Below, one piece after another: positions 1 to 7,918 of a stretch of 21,742 bases of DNA (within the stretch, counting starts at the first letter, position 1; each line of letters opens with the position of its first letter). This DNA comes from a virus, in IMG/VR virus record IMGVR_UViG_3300035698_001633, positions 1-21,742 of that record; one strand, 5' to 3'. A program made the position numbers and the translations under genes. The notes under the pieces are model-generated. The model saw only the letters and a list, made by a program, of their open reading frames with translations. It had not been told where the DNA came from and searched no databases.

Positions 1-342
1 GTCTTGTTCTTTGAGTCGTACATTCTTATCTGAGAAAGGATCAGCAGTTTCTTGTGCTGCTTGTACCTTTGACTCAATTGCCGTTACTTTCTTTGGTGCT
101 ACAAATTCATCAACGTCTAAATCGTATGATGGTTTTACATTAGTTGCAGGTAAAGGCTGGTTAGGGTTGTATGCTGTGCTTACAGGTTCAATAGGCGAAC
201 TAGCCACCCTGACTTGTGTAGTTTGTCTACCCCTTGAATCTGTGCCAGAAGTCTTGCTGACTTGTTGGCCAGCTTTGTTTTTGTTGAGCTTGATTGTATC
301 AACAACGAAGCCGTCATCTCTTACTGTTTTTTTTCTAACCAT
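1..342 (-). CDS. Virion-associated hypothetical protein, N-terminal part (cut by window edge)
   Basis: This reading frame starts at the ATG at 342, ten bases after the stop of the upstream fibre gene, and stays open for 114 codons to the window edge. The N-terminus is basic (MVRKKTVRDDGFVVDTIKLN), followed by a Gln/Thr/Pro-rich, probably disordered stretch and then a more acidic segment with KVTAIESKVQ. No domain is recognised. Its place at the end of the tail-gene series, behind the nozzle and fibre genes, suggests a virion, tail or ejection protein, but that is inference from position only. The leader is A/T-rich (ataacaaataatt) without a Shine-Dalgarno sequence, like its neighbours. An opposite-strand frame over the same bases is a shadow. 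Confidence 0.75.
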   Translation of the reverse strand, partial: MVRKKTVRDDGFVVDTIKLNKNKAGQQVSKTSGTDSRGRQTTQVRVASSPIEPVSTAYNPNQPLPATNVKPSYDLDVDEFVAPKKVTAIESKVQAAQETADPFSDKNVRLKEQD

Positions 343-351
343 AATTATTTG

Positions 352-2361
352 TTATCTTATTACTGCTACATTGATTGCTGTCACTTGAGCCGAAGCCGTA
401 CCTCCATTATCCGTAAGTCCGAATCCATACTTTAATTCGTCCCCACCACTTGTTCCTACTGGAAGAGTAGTTGAGATTGTTGCTTCTAAAGTTCCATTTA
501 CATAGAATCTTGCCTCAGAGGCTTTGTCGTATTCAATTCTATAAGTGTTGTAATCTGCCAAGGTAACACCTGTTATAGATGTATCAGTGCCAGTTACTCC
601 GTCAGATGTATGAGCAAATAAAGCTCCTGCTGCTGTGATACCAAAAGTAACACATTGCTCTGTCGCATCATCGTAATCAACTAGCGAACTAACATTAGCA
701 ACTAGACCAGCCGCGAAGCCGTTAGCTCCGAAGGCTACGTCGTTACCTATATTAGCACTCCATTCTGCAATAACTTTCGTATATGTAGCACTACCAAATC
801 GTAAAGGGTCACTATTAAATGTAGTTCCTTGCCCGAAGATAGAATCATCTGTGATCCATGCTCCGTTCGTTGTTGTCTCTAAGTACGCCCATCTGTGTTT
901 ATAATCTGAACTACCACCTGCTCCCGAAGCTGTCCACATACCGCTCGCTACATCAAACCAATTTATTTGATAGTTTTCTATTCCTGCTTGAGCCGAACTA
1001 CCTACTCCAAGAAATACAGGAGTCGCAGCACCTATACCAGCTGGCTGGCTGCTATCGTACTGAACTAAGTCGCCGTCCGCTCCTGCCGCTACTAGAACTG
1101 GTGTATCTGCTGCACTTGCTGCTAAGATTTCTCCTTTAGTTGTGTAACCTCCTGTTGGAATCACTTCTTGTAGTAAATCGGTGTCAACATTTCCGTTAGC
1201 GTTTAATAGAGGAACTTTCCCAACGTCTGCACTCGGGTTTATTACCGCTGCTGTTGCTGTACCTCTTCCTGTCTCTGAATCCATGTAAACCGTACCAACA
1301 CCTGAAATATCTGTTCCGACCGTTCCTGTCGATGTTGTAAGGACTGAGATTGCCGAACTAGATGTCGTATCAGCACTTGTTATAATGAAATGATCCGTAG
1401 ACCATACAACCGTCTCTGTAGAACTAGTCACAACTCTTAAAGCTGCTTGGATTGTACTAGCTACTGCGTCCATGTCTACTACTGGGAGTGTGAAGTCTAT
1501 TCCGTCTACGTTAATAGCCGCTCCATCTACTGTTACTCCGAATGAACCGTCTGAAACTGAATCCCATATAGCGATATTAGTTTCTGCTGCGTTTCCACCA
1601 GTCATAAATCCTGGAGTATAGGTATCGTGAGTCGTTACTCCTTCTCTTTGTGAAGCTGCCACAATTTCTAATTGCTCATTAGCTCCTGTATTTAATTTGT
1701 TAATCGTTACGTTCGTTCCTGCTACTATCTTGTCTTCTCCGTAGCCTGGAGTTGTGTCTGCTGCTGATACTTTGAACAATACACTTGCAACCGTATCATC
1801 AATAGCTACCCATATAGCACCATCGTTTGAGAATTGAACCTTTCCACTAGTTACGAACCATCTCAATACACCCAATCTTACACCTGCTGTTGTTGTTCGG
1901 TAAAAAGTCATAGTTTCAGCTCCACCCTCTGTACCTACTACAAAGTCAGCACCTCCAGTAGCTATCAACCCTTGAACCGTGTTGATTAGGATTTGTTGCT
2001 CAACTGGTGAAAGTACTCTGATTACATTAGATCCAAATGGAACGTCTACATCATAAGTTAAATTTGCTGTGTTTAGGTCTGTTCCTGATCTGCCTTGCAA
2101 GATAACTCCTGTAGCGCTTAATCCGTCAGCCTCTACACTCCCAACTGGGATTGTGAAGTTGGATGTATCACCAGACAAAGGGTCAACCAATCCAACCGAA
2201 AATCCACCGTTTACTATAACTCCATCCTCATCAAGAGGTGGTGCGCTCCAAAACAGGCTCGTGTCTCCTGCAGTGTAACCCACTGTAAGAGTCACTGGTG
2301 CCGTAGATGGTCTGCTCCATTCAAAGTATTTGAAATTCTCTAGCTTTGTATTGTCTGCCAT
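352..2361 (-). CDS. Tail fibre protein with DUF3383-like module and C-terminal jelly-roll domain
   Basis: A 669-residue mosaic fibre, rich in Thr, Ser, Gly, Ala and Val and poor in Cys, as expected for an extended beta-structured virion protein. The N-terminal third is a likely attachment region. Around residues 255-370 is a module resembling the repeat seen in DUF3383-type phage proteins (DGSFGVTVDGAAINVDGIDF, then STETVVWSTDHFIITS). Next comes a common fibre linker (GGYTTKGEILAASAADTPVL). The last ~190 residues look like a LamG/concanavalin-type jelly roll (TYRIEYDKASEARFYVNGTL). It follows the nozzle gene by nine bases. The role, binding the host surface, is inferred from architecture and position. 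The receptor is unknown. Confidence 0.8.
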   Translation of the reverse strand: MADNTKLENFKYFEWSRPSTAPVTLTVGYTAGDTSLFWSAPPLDEDGVIVNGGFSVGLVDPLSGDTSNFTIPVGSVEADGLSATGVILQGRSGTDLNTANLTYDVDVPFGSNVIRVLSPVEQQILINTVQGLIATGGADFVVGTEGGAETMTFYRTTTAGVRLGVLRWFVTSGKVQFSNDGAIWVAIDDTVASVLFKVSAADTTPGYGEDKIVAGTNVTINKLNTGANEQLEIVAASQREGVTTHDTYTPGFMTGGNAAETNIAIWDSVSDGSFGVTVDGAAINVDGIDFTLPVVDMDAVASTIQAALRVVTSSTETVVWSTDHFIITSADTTSSSAISVLTTSTGTVGTDISGVGTVYMDSETGRGTATAAVINPSADVGKVPLLNANGNVDTDLLQEVIPTGGYTTKGEILAASAADTPVLVAAGADGDLVQYDSSQPAGIGAATPVFLGVGSSAQAGIENYQINWFDVASGMWTASGAGGSSDYKHRWAYLETTTNGAWITDDSIFGQGTTFNSDPLRFGSATYTKVIAEWSANIGNDVAFGANGFAAGLVANVSSLVDYDDATEQCVTFGITAAGALFAHTSDGVTGTDTSITGVTLADYNTYRIEYDKASEARFYVNGTLEATISTTLPVGTSGGDELKYGFGLTDNGGTASAQVTAINVAVIR

Positions 2362-2370
2362 TGTTTATGA

Positions 2371-3933
2371 TTAAATTTTAGCCATTGTTCTCACACGTAT
2401 TTTAGCTTTTGTTCTAAAGTGCGGTTGAAAGAAGTTAATAGTATGAGGTACTAAATCGTTGCTTGTTATAGATATTATAACACGTTCTAGGTTTCTTATC
2501 AGGGGTTTACATCCGTTTAAACAGTTTCTTGATCCTGTTAATGCGTAACCTCCTCCCCATGCTGCAGAACCTACCGCTGCTGATCCATGTTCCGAAGCTG
2601 TCGTTACTGCGTTGTTAGATGTCCATGTATAAGCTGCTCTGTTTGCGTTGTATGCTCCAGTTTTATCGTATGTTTGGAATGTGACTTGCAAGTTAGAAGC
2701 AGACCACATCTGGCAATTACCATAGAACTCATGTAAATCAGTCCTAGCCGTCAGAGGAATCTTGATCTCTTGTCTAAATGCTGTACTTATTCTAGCTCCG
2801 TCATCATCGTAACCTGTGAATAACTGGTATAGTTTACCGTTAACGTCTGATCCTCCGTAATAAACGCCTCCAACAGTATCGAATCTTGATATGTTCCATC
2901 CTATGATCTCTGTGAATGCTTGATTGTCCAGGTTGTAAGCTATAACTAGATTGTTAGAAGCTGAACCTCTTGCACATGTTATGAACAATGTGTCTGATAA
3001 AGCGTCATATACCATGCTTGAGTCTGTGAAATCTATATTTTCAAAGTATTCCACACCTAATATCTGTGAATGCTTCGTTTCTTGGTCTGAGAAAGGCACG
3101 TTAGGCTGGCCAACACTAATTAAAGCGAATAAACCCCCTTCGTTTACGTAGAACAAGCCTTTGATTGTACTCAAAGCTGCTCGACTACCTCCCATATCTA
3201 CTCTGTCCATAAAGACATTATCTACCTTAACCAACGTTCCACCGCTATCTATCGTTGATTGAGAGTAAGCAGTTTTACCATTTTCATAGAAAATAATAAT
3301 AAACTCTCCCAATGAAGTCACTGTTTGCACGTTCCCTTTATTGTTGTTGTACACAAATCCACCGTCAGTAGCATCTGTACCACTTCCCCAAGTTTGGAAA
3401 GGTGGGCTAGTTCCATCGTCTACATCTGAGTATTGTACAGTTGCTCCAGTCCAGATATACATCCTAGTATCAATAATAGTCATACCTTCAATGTCTGTAT
3501 TCGGTACTGTTGTCGCATTAGCTGTGAAAGTAGCATAATCAATCCTAAACGTAGCGTCTAAAGTACTCGTAATGAAGAAATTGTCCCCGTAAGGCTCACC
3601 ATAGTATTCTGTTCCTACTGAGAAGTTTGTTTTAATATTAGTGATAACTTTCGTAGCAATATCGTATCTCGCTACCGTTGTTCCATAGGCTATAATCACT
3701 TGATCTTTCCATACCCTAACAACTCTCAAGCTTGTTCCACCCGTTTCAGCTAAACTCTTTTCCCCTTTTCTCTTAACCAAAGAACCATCAGCGTCTATAA
3801 AGTAGTTCTGAATTAAGATCGCTCTATCCTTGTCTGAGAAGGGCGGGAATATCTCTTGATCCATACCTTTTCTTGCCATAGTAGACATAGAACTTTGCAC
3901 TGATCCGTATTTTGCCTCTAAAGGTCTAAACAT
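2371..3933 (-). CDS. Tail tube terminator/nozzle protein, beta-propeller type (P22 gp10 / T7 gp12-like role)
   Basis: A 520-residue protein directly downstream of the adaptor gene, with its ATG sharing one base with the adaptor stop (TAATG). The N-terminus has the typical start of podovirus stabilisation/nozzle proteins: a request for a list of sites followed by YFIDADGSLVKRKGEKSLAE. It continues in repeated hydrophobic beta-strand blades (VVRVWKDQVIIAYGTTVARY, GLFYVNEGGLFALISVG). This pattern is typical of the beta-propeller that closes short tails and keeps packaged DNA in place. The C-terminus is basic (FRTKAKIRVRTMAKI). The call rests on length, blade pattern and the adaptor-nozzle gene order. 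No strict signature motif exists, so the exact homologue is uncertain. Confidence 0.7.
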   Translation of the reverse strand: MFRPLEAKYGSVQSSMSTMARKGMDQEIFPPFSDKDRAILIQNYFIDADGSLVKRKGEKSLAETGGTSLRVVRVWKDQVIIAYGTTVARYDIATKVITNIKTNFSVGTEYYGEPYGDNFFITSTLDATFRIDYATFTANATTVPNTDIEGMTIIDTRMYIWTGATVQYSDVDDGTSPPFQTWGSGTDATDGGFVYNNNKGNVQTVTSLGEFIIIFYENGKTAYSQSTIDSGGTLVKVDNVFMDRVDMGGSRAALSTIKGLFYVNEGGLFALISVGQPNVPFSDQETKHSQILGVEYFENIDFTDSSMVYDALSDTLFITCARGSASNNLVIAYNLDNQAFTEIIGWNISRFDTVGGVYYGGSDVNGKLYQLFTGYDDDGARISTAFRQEIKIPLTARTDLHEFYGNCQMWSASNLQVTFQTYDKTGAYNANRAAYTWTSNNAVTTASEHGSAAVGSAAWGGGYALTGSRNCLNGCKPLIRNLERVIISITSNDLVPHTINFFQPHFRTKAKIRVRTMAKI

Positions 3934-4583
3934 TAGTAAGCTGAGTTAAAAAATGGAATTGATTTAGCTCGTGGTGCTCTTGATATAAACTGTTGCATTG
4001 CTGACCATGTATTGGCGAATCTAAATCCGCTGATACTTTCCATACCTGGATCTTCATCCCATTGTGAATACAAAATAGCTAGGTCATCCCTTAATGCTTC
4101 TTCGTAAAGGTCGGGTATGATTTGAACGCCTGTTTCTGTACCATCTAAAGTGAAGTATTGAGTTTCTAACGTTAGAGTTGTTGGCTTAGGCAAATACCTT
4201 AGAATGTACGTCTGAGGGTTCGCTACTCCTGTGAAAACTACATTGCCTCTGTCTAAGTAGTAACCTGTTCTTCTTGATCCATAAGTCGAGGGGCTTAATC
4301 TTTGCCCTGTTACCTCGTTGTCATTTCCTACTAAAAAGAACCCTAAATCTAAGCCTCTCATAGTGATAAAATCCGCTGGAAGCGTTTGTGCTCCACTTGT
4401 AATGTTTGTGTATGTTTGTGACGTAACAAATCTGCCTAAATCAATTCCTAAAAGGTTGTTATAGATCTGTCTGTTTGCGAAGTTACACCATTCTATGAAT
4501 GTACCTGGCACGTCATCGATGTCTGATATGTCGTGTTTCAGCCGTTGTAGCGACGTCTTAGCATCGCTTAATTGAATACTCAT
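3933..4583 (-). CDS. Head-tail/tail tube adaptor protein (gp4/gp11-like)
   Basis: A 216-residue protein with an alpha-helical N-terminus (SLQRLKHDISDIDDVPGTFI, then FANRQIYNNLL), a central beta-rich part (TLPADFITMRGL, YYLDRGNVVFTG, TYILRYLPKPTTLTL) and a helical C-terminus (YEEALRDDLAILYSQWDED). Helix-strand-helix adaptors of about 200 residues ahead of the propeller gene are the rule in short-tailed phages, where they form a ring under the portal. I recognise the architecture and position, not a specific family. Its start lies 23 bases downstream of a good -10 box (4606-4611). The stop overlaps the next start, so the two proteins are probably translationally coupled. Confidence 0.65.
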   Translation of the reverse strand: MSIQLSDAKTSLQRLKHDISDIDDVPGTFIEWCNFANRQIYNNLLGIDLGRFVTSQTYTNITSGAQTLPADFITMRGLDLGFFLVGNDNEVTGQRLSPSTYGSRRTGYYLDRGNVVFTGVANPQTYILRYLPKPTTLTLETQYFTLDGTETGVQIIPDLYEEALRDDLAILYSQWDEDPGMESISGFRFANTWSAMQQFISRAPRAKSIPFFNSAY

Positions 4584-4605
4584 ACCGTTATGTTAACTTG
4601 TATAT

Positions 4606-4611
4606 ATTATA
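4606..4611 (-). promoter_or_regulatory. Possible -10 box of an internal late promoter
   Basis: Read leftward this is TATAAT within GGTATAATATATAC. The portal promoter has nearly the same string (GGTATAATATACG) and the small-terminase promoter also has GGTATAAT. A -35 box is not convincing (three matches to TTGACA at best). It sits just before the adaptor and nozzle genes, where an extra promoter would raise tail-protein expression. Confidence 0.35.
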
Positions 4612-4626
4612 CCTGAATCCTGCGTC

Positions 4627-4737
4627 TTAGGCTACCCTTCGTGAATCTTTGACTGGTTTATACGATCTCTTTGCTTTCTTTCTTACTATCACCTTCTTTT
4701 TAGGCTTCTTTCTTACTATGACTTTTTTCTTAGGCAT
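4627..4737 (-). CDS. Very basic 36-residue peptide with a tandem repeat
   Basis: Starts at the ATG at 4737, four bases after the stop of the preceding small membrane gene, and ends at TAA. Residues 2-11 and 12-21 are an exact-frame tandem duplication: PKKKVIVRKK then the same ten residues up to the last two positions (the first copy reads PKKKVIVRKK, the second PKKKVIVRKK followed by AKRS). About half of the residues are Lys or Arg. The function is unknown. Such peptides can bind nucleic acid (virion DNA condensation, like adenovirus core or histone-tail-like peptides), but this is inference. Evidence for being real: tight spacing in the operon, an A/T leader (ccaataattaa) like neighbouring genes, and codon changes between repeats (AAA/AAG swaps) that preserve the peptide. 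Confidence 0.6.
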   Translation of the reverse strand: MPKKKVIVRKKPKKKVIVRKKAKRSYKPVKDSRRVA

Positions 4738-4741
4738 TTAA

Positions 4742-4915
4742 TTATTGGTTTAATTTTATATATTGTTCTTCGGGGATCATCTCTATGTTACGTAGAGATT
4801 CGACTATTGTTTCCGTTCCGTTCTGGATATTCTCTATCCCAGTTGCAATTACTAGGAATAATAAGATTATGATTAGTGAAGCTATGTATAAAAAGAAAAC
4901 GTGAACGTATTTCAT
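4742..4915 (-). CDS. Small single-span membrane protein (57 aa)
   Basis: Starts at the ATG at 4915, four bases after the stop of the preceding gene. Residues 5-25 form a strongly hydrophobic helix (HVFFLYIASLIIILLFLVIA). It is followed by a polar, acidic tail (ENIQNGTETIVESLRNIEMI) that could form an amphipathic helix. The leader is short and A/T-rich. Together with the next gene upstream, which also has one membrane span, it forms a pair of small membrane proteins among the tail genes. A lysis function (holin or antiholin, spanin) or a tail/ejection membrane role is possible. The sequence alone does not decide, and no endolysin is adjacent in the window. Confidence 0.6.
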   Translation of the reverse strand: MKYVHVFFLYIASLIIILLFLVIATGIENIQNGTETIVESLRNIEMIPEEQYIKLNQ

Positions 4916-4919
4916 ATGA

Positions 4920-5198
4920 TTAGATTATGTCGATTTTTTTAATAACTCTATCCAGTGTCTCCTTGATATGTTCGATGTTAGTTTGCATCTTATCTAAGGT
5001 GTTTAATTGGTTGTTCATTGCGTCTAACTGCGTTTGGATTGCGTCCATACGCTTAGTATGTTCATCATGTAGAGCCTCTCCATAGGTTATTCTACTATCA
5101 AGACGTGAATACCCCATCCCAACTCCCATCGCCGTAGCAAGTACTCCTGCTGCTGCAACTATTAGTCCCCACCAGTTGTTGATTGTGTCGAAATCCAT
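4920..5198 (-). CDS. Membrane-anchored coiled-coil protein (92 aa), holin-like candidate
   Basis: A longer frame runs to 5267, but the ATG at 5198 is preferred. It is preceded by the typical leader (ccaataatataaat) and follows the stop of the upstream gene (5206) without overlap. The protein begins MDFDTINNWWGLIVAAAGVL, with one membrane span at about residues 9-29. A long heptad-like helix follows (RMDAIQTQLDAMNNQLNTL, then MQTNIEHIKETLDRVIKK). The layout, short N-terminus, one span and cytoplasmic or periplasmic coiled coil, resembles small phage holin-associated or XhlA-like proteins in reverse order. The function is inferred only, and it could also be a structural or ejection protein. Confidence 0.6.
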   Translation of the reverse strand: MDFDTINNWWGLIVAAAGVLATAMGVGMGYSRLDSRITYGEALHDEHTKRMDAIQTQLDAMNNQLNTLDKMQTNIEHIKETLDRVIKKIDII

Positions 5199-5205
5199 AT
5201 TTATA

Positions 5206-5496
5206 TTATTGGTTATTTTTAGGTGTATATGCTTCAAGCCAGTCATCGCCAGGAAAGTCTTTAGCATCCTTAATTCCTGCTTTCACTAGGATAGTCTTCT
5301 CTTCATCTGTTGTGGCTGTAACTGATTGCTTCTTAGCTTCGACAAGCAGAGTCGTATTGAGGTCTTCCAAGGCTGCTATCTTTGCTTTATATTTAGCTAT
5401 AAGCATACTATTTCGTTCGAGAGTTTCCCCTGCGCTGTAAACATCGCCTATGTCTTGTACTTCTACTATCTTGCCGTCTATTGTTTTGATGCCCAT
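5206..5496 (-). CDS. Hypothetical protein with central coiled coil (96 aa)
   Basis: Starts at the ATG at 5496, behind an A/T-rich leader (tttaacaaaataat). The N-terminal segment (MGIKTIDGKIVEVQDIGDVY) looks like a small beta-hairpin. It is followed by a helix with heptad spacing (NSMLIAKYKAKIAALEDLNT) and an acidic C-terminal part with DDWLEAY. I do not recognise the family. It lies between two genes with virion character, so it may be a fibre chaperone or small virion component. This is a guess from position. Confidence 0.6.
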   Translation of the reverse strand: MGIKTIDGKIVEVQDIGDVYSAGETLERNSMLIAKYKAKIAALEDLNTTLLVEAKKQSVTATTDEEKTILVKAGIKDAKDFPGDDWLEAYTPKNNQ

Positions 5497-5510
5497 ATTA
5501 TTTTGTTAAA

Positions 5511-5753
5511 TTATTCATGTGGATTTATTTCTTCTAGGGTCTGCACGCAAATATATTCAGAGTCCATTATAAATGTTTCGCCAAGTACTGTTAGCTCTTC
5601 TCCTTCTTCTAAAACTGTATCTCCTGCTACTGCCCTCGCTGCGTTTATACCAGTCACTCCTGTAGACGAGCTAGTCCACACGTTAGCATCGCCTGGATCT
5701 GTAGGTTTTTGCGTGGCCACTCCGCCGTTTATACTTGTTCCTGGATAAGACAT
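5511..5753 (-). CDS. Small hypothetical virion-region protein (80 aa)
   Basis: Starts at the ATG at 5753, four bases after the stop of the fibre gene. The first half is rich in Gly, Thr and Ser (SYPGTSINGGVATQKPTDPG), followed by beta-strand-like segments (ELTVLGETFIMDSEYICVQT) and an acidic tail (EEINPHE). No family is recognised. Composition resembles the neighbouring fibre and decoration proteins, so a minor virion protein or fibre-associated factor is the simplest reading. Confidence 0.6.
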   Translation of the reverse strand: MSYPGTSINGGVATQKPTDPGDANVWTSSSTGVTGINAARAVAGDTVLEEGEELTVLGETFIMDSEYICVQTLEEINPHE

Positions 5754-5757
5754 AAAA

Positions 5758-7188
5758 TTATATTATTGACCAAATTTTAGTAGTATTGTCACCAATGATT
5801 GTGACAGATTGACCATTTGAGTTCATGACAAAGCTAGTGGCTCCGTCTATGGTATCTCCTGCCACCGCATTTGGGATTAGAGTAATGTTGTTAGTTGCTG
5901 CATTTTGCCCCCTATCTTTAATGACAAAAATCGTGTCTGTACTATCTCCGTCTAATAAAGGCAAGTTGATTGTAGCTATAGATGTGGTCGTTCTATCCAC
6001 CATTAGTGCGGTGTGACTAGCCGAGTCTAGGTTGGTTGTCTCGTCGTTTATAACCTGTATAGTCCACTTGATAACACTACCTTCTAGTACGTTTGTACCT
6101 ACAATATCATTATCCTCCATTAAAACATCCCCACCAACCATCGTAATGTCACCTGTCATTGTGCCTCCTGCCAAAGGAAGGTAAGTTGTTGCTACTGTTG
6201 CTAAGTCAGCTCCTACTTCTTGCAAGGCTGCCTCTACGTTTGCCCCTGTATAGTAACCGCCTATATCTTCAATACTAGAAGCTTCCGCCGCTATCAGGGT
6301 TAGTGTTGGTGTTGTTGTTGGATAACTTGTTACTTTACTTAGTACTTCAGTTCCTGAGTTACCAGATAAAAGCCATGTCCTAGCACTTGGTAAATCCCAC
6401 GTAACCGAACCTGCTGATCGTAAGGCTAATCCTGTGAAGTTCTTCTGACTACTAGATGATCCGTACTCTTCAATAGTTTGATTGTTAATTTGTGAGTTGT
6501 TTCGAATAGACGAGATATACCTAACCTCTAAAGTCCCTGAATCAGGGAAGGTTGCACGGGTTAATGATATAATCGTGTTTCTACCTTTGAAAGTATCGGT
6601 GGCCATTGTGTACCTACTAAATGAACACGTAGCAAAAGATGTAGTAGGATCTGTCCCACCGTTGGTGCCATCCGCTATTGTGATACCTCCGTTATGAGTC
6701 ATGCCACTCATCGCAAGTTGAAGGATATTTACTGCTGATCCTCCTGATTTGAGTTCAACGAGTATGTCGCCATTTATTCTACCGCCAAAATCAGAATATC
6801 TACCACCGATAGAATAAGTCGGGAATGAAGACGAGCCGAACCTTTCAGCGTTATCAATCTCAATATTTATATCACCTGTTAAGGTTGAGCCCCCCATCTC
6901 TACGTCAATTCGCCGACAAGGGAATGTAGGATCTTCTGTGTAAGTTGCGGAATCTACAATCACAATCAATAAGTCCTTTTCGAATTCTGCTGAGGTAGTA
7001 GCTACCCCGAAAGCGTCTAAGGCTAACTGCCATGTTGCAAAAGGTTTATTTGGGCTACCGTCACGAGTTCCAGAAACTGTAGCCGAACTCGCTACATATT
7101 TTATATCATCGTAGGTTACACCCGCATCACGACTGCCGCCTTTTGGGATTATTCTACCTGTAGCTGGATTTACTTCTATTTTTACCAT
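5758..7188 (-). CDS. Tail fibre/spike protein with beta-helix-like region
   Basis: A 476-residue protein. Residues about 28-75 carry a start typical of parallel beta-helix spikes (KYVASSATVSGTRDGSPNKP, then FATWQLALDAFG). Repetitive beta-strand rungs follow (TLTGDINIEIDN, GDILVELKSGGSAVNILQ). At about 315-350 is the widespread fibre segment YYTGANVEAALQEVGADLAT followed by YLPLAGGTMTGDI, the phage fibre repeat that lies before the C-terminal domain. The C-terminus is a beta-rich head ending QSVTIIGDNTTKIWSII. The ATG overlaps the previous stop by one base (TAATG). The role is adhesion or depolymerisation at the host surface. No catalytic residues can be assigned by eye. Confidence 0.75.
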   Translation of the reverse strand: MVKIEVNPATGRIIPKGGSRDAGVTYDDIKYVASSATVSGTRDGSPNKPFATWQLALDAFGVATTSAEFEKDLLIVIVDSATYTEDPTFPCRRIDVEMGGSTLTGDINIEIDNAERFGSSSFPTYSIGGRYSDFGGRINGDILVELKSGGSAVNILQLAMSGMTHNGGITIADGTNGGTDPTTSFATCSFSRYTMATDTFKGRNTIISLTRATFPDSGTLEVRYISSIRNNSQINNQTIEEYGSSSSQKNFTGLALRSAGSVTWDLPSARTWLLSGNSGTEVLSKVTSYPTTTPTLTLIAAEASSIEDIGGYYTGANVEAALQEVGADLATVATTYLPLAGGTMTGDITMVGGDVLMEDNDIVGTNVLEGSVIKWTIQVINDETTNLDSASHTALMVDRTTTSIATINLPLLDGDSTDTIFVIKDRGQNAATNNITLIPNAVAGDTIDGATSFVMNSNGQSVTIIGDNTTKIWSII

Positions 7189-7433
7189 TAAGCCGAGGTT
7201 ATAGAGCTGATTTCATTGTCGCTGTTATATGCCAAAGTCAAGGTTGCTACCGTAGTTCCACCTGCTCCGCCTGAATTATAGGTTAGAGTTTCAACTTCTC
7301 CCTCACCATTACCTGCTGCGACGTAAGTCAGGGCTACATAGTCCCATTCTGATTGTATAGGGCTGGCAATTGCTTCTAGTAAGTCTTCTATTACTATACT
7401 GTTCGAGCCACCAGCCCTTTGCATTTGGTTCAT
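7188..7433 (-). CDS. Small hypothetical virion-region protein (81 aa)
   Basis: The ATG at 7433 overlaps the preceding stop by four bases (ATGA), and the stop overlaps the fibre start, so it is embedded in a coupled run of three genes. It begins MNQMQRAGGSNSIVIEDLLE and continues with beta-rich, Gly/Thr-rich sequence (VETLTYNSGGAGGTTVATLT, LAYNSDNEISSITS). This resembles the short beta-hairpin segments of fibre-associated proteins. No family is recognised. A fibre adaptor or chaperone is possible. Confidence 0.65.
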   Translation of the reverse strand: MNQMQRAGGSNSIVIEDLLEAIASPIQSEWDYVALTYVAAGNGEGEVETLTYNSGGAGGTTVATLTLAYNSDNEISSITSA

Positions 7434-7909
7434 AAAGTGTTTTTTAGACCAGTTATTACCAATTGTGCAGCTTCTAATTTTTCAATCATGCTGTCTTTGT
7501 TTGCTGTTGCTTGTACTAGATCAGCCTCCGACTGAACTTTCGCCTCTCTTAGCTTAGAAACTTGACTATTCAGAGTCTCTAATTCGCCTTGAGAAGCTTT
7601 TAGTGCAATGGACACTACATCTAGGTCAGCTTTCGCTTTCTTAGCCGCCTTAAGGTTATGCTTAGTCTCTCCTTGAACGTCTTCGAGTTGGATTGTCTTT
7701 GCTAGTGTGTCAGCTTCTAAAGCTTCAAAGTCACTAACTAATCTTTTCTTTTCACGTTCTTGGGTTACTAAATCTTTCTTAAGGGTCGTGAGATAATTAA
7801 GTAATTCTAACCGCTCACCATCTAAGGCTGAAACCCTAATCTGAGCTCGTATCAGCTCGTCCTTTTGGGCTTTTGGCAAGTCTACTTTTTTTGATCCTTG
7901 TGTGTTCAT
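7430..7909 (-). CDS. Coiled-coil protein (159 aa)
   Basis: Almost the whole chain is predicted helix with heptad-like spacing (KDELIRAQIRVSALDGERLE, LVTQEREKKRLVSDFEALEA, LETLNSQVSKLREAKVQSEA). It is rich in Lys, Glu, Ala and Leu and has no Cys or Trp. Coiled-coil proteins among fibre genes may form fibre shafts, act as trimerisation chaperones or lie inside the virion. This one could also be a tail-length or ejection protein. The leader (taatcacacaat) is A/T-rich, and the start at 7909 is the only good ATG. The stop overlaps the next gene by four bases. Confidence 0.7.
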   Translation of the reverse strand: MNTQGSKKVDLPKAQKDELIRAQIRVSALDGERLELLNYLTTLKKDLVTQEREKKRLVSDFEALEADTLAKTIQLEDVQGETKHNLKAAKKAKADLDVVSIALKASQGELETLNSQVSKLREAKVQSEADLVQATANKDSMIEKLEAAQLVITGLKNTL

Positions 7910-7918
7910 ATTGTGTGA

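Noticed and set aside
11-388. 125-aa plus-strand frame at the left edge
   Set aside because: Shadow of the leftward partial gene and the fibre end; the leftward frame fits the operon.
858-1139. 93-aa plus-strand frame within the fibre gene
   Set aside because: Opposite strand to a well-supported fibre gene, leucine-rich shadow composition, no leader or neighbours.
4920-5267. Long form of the membrane coiled-coil gene starting at 5267
   Set aside because: It overlaps the upstream gene and lacks a leader; the ATG at 5198 has the typical one.
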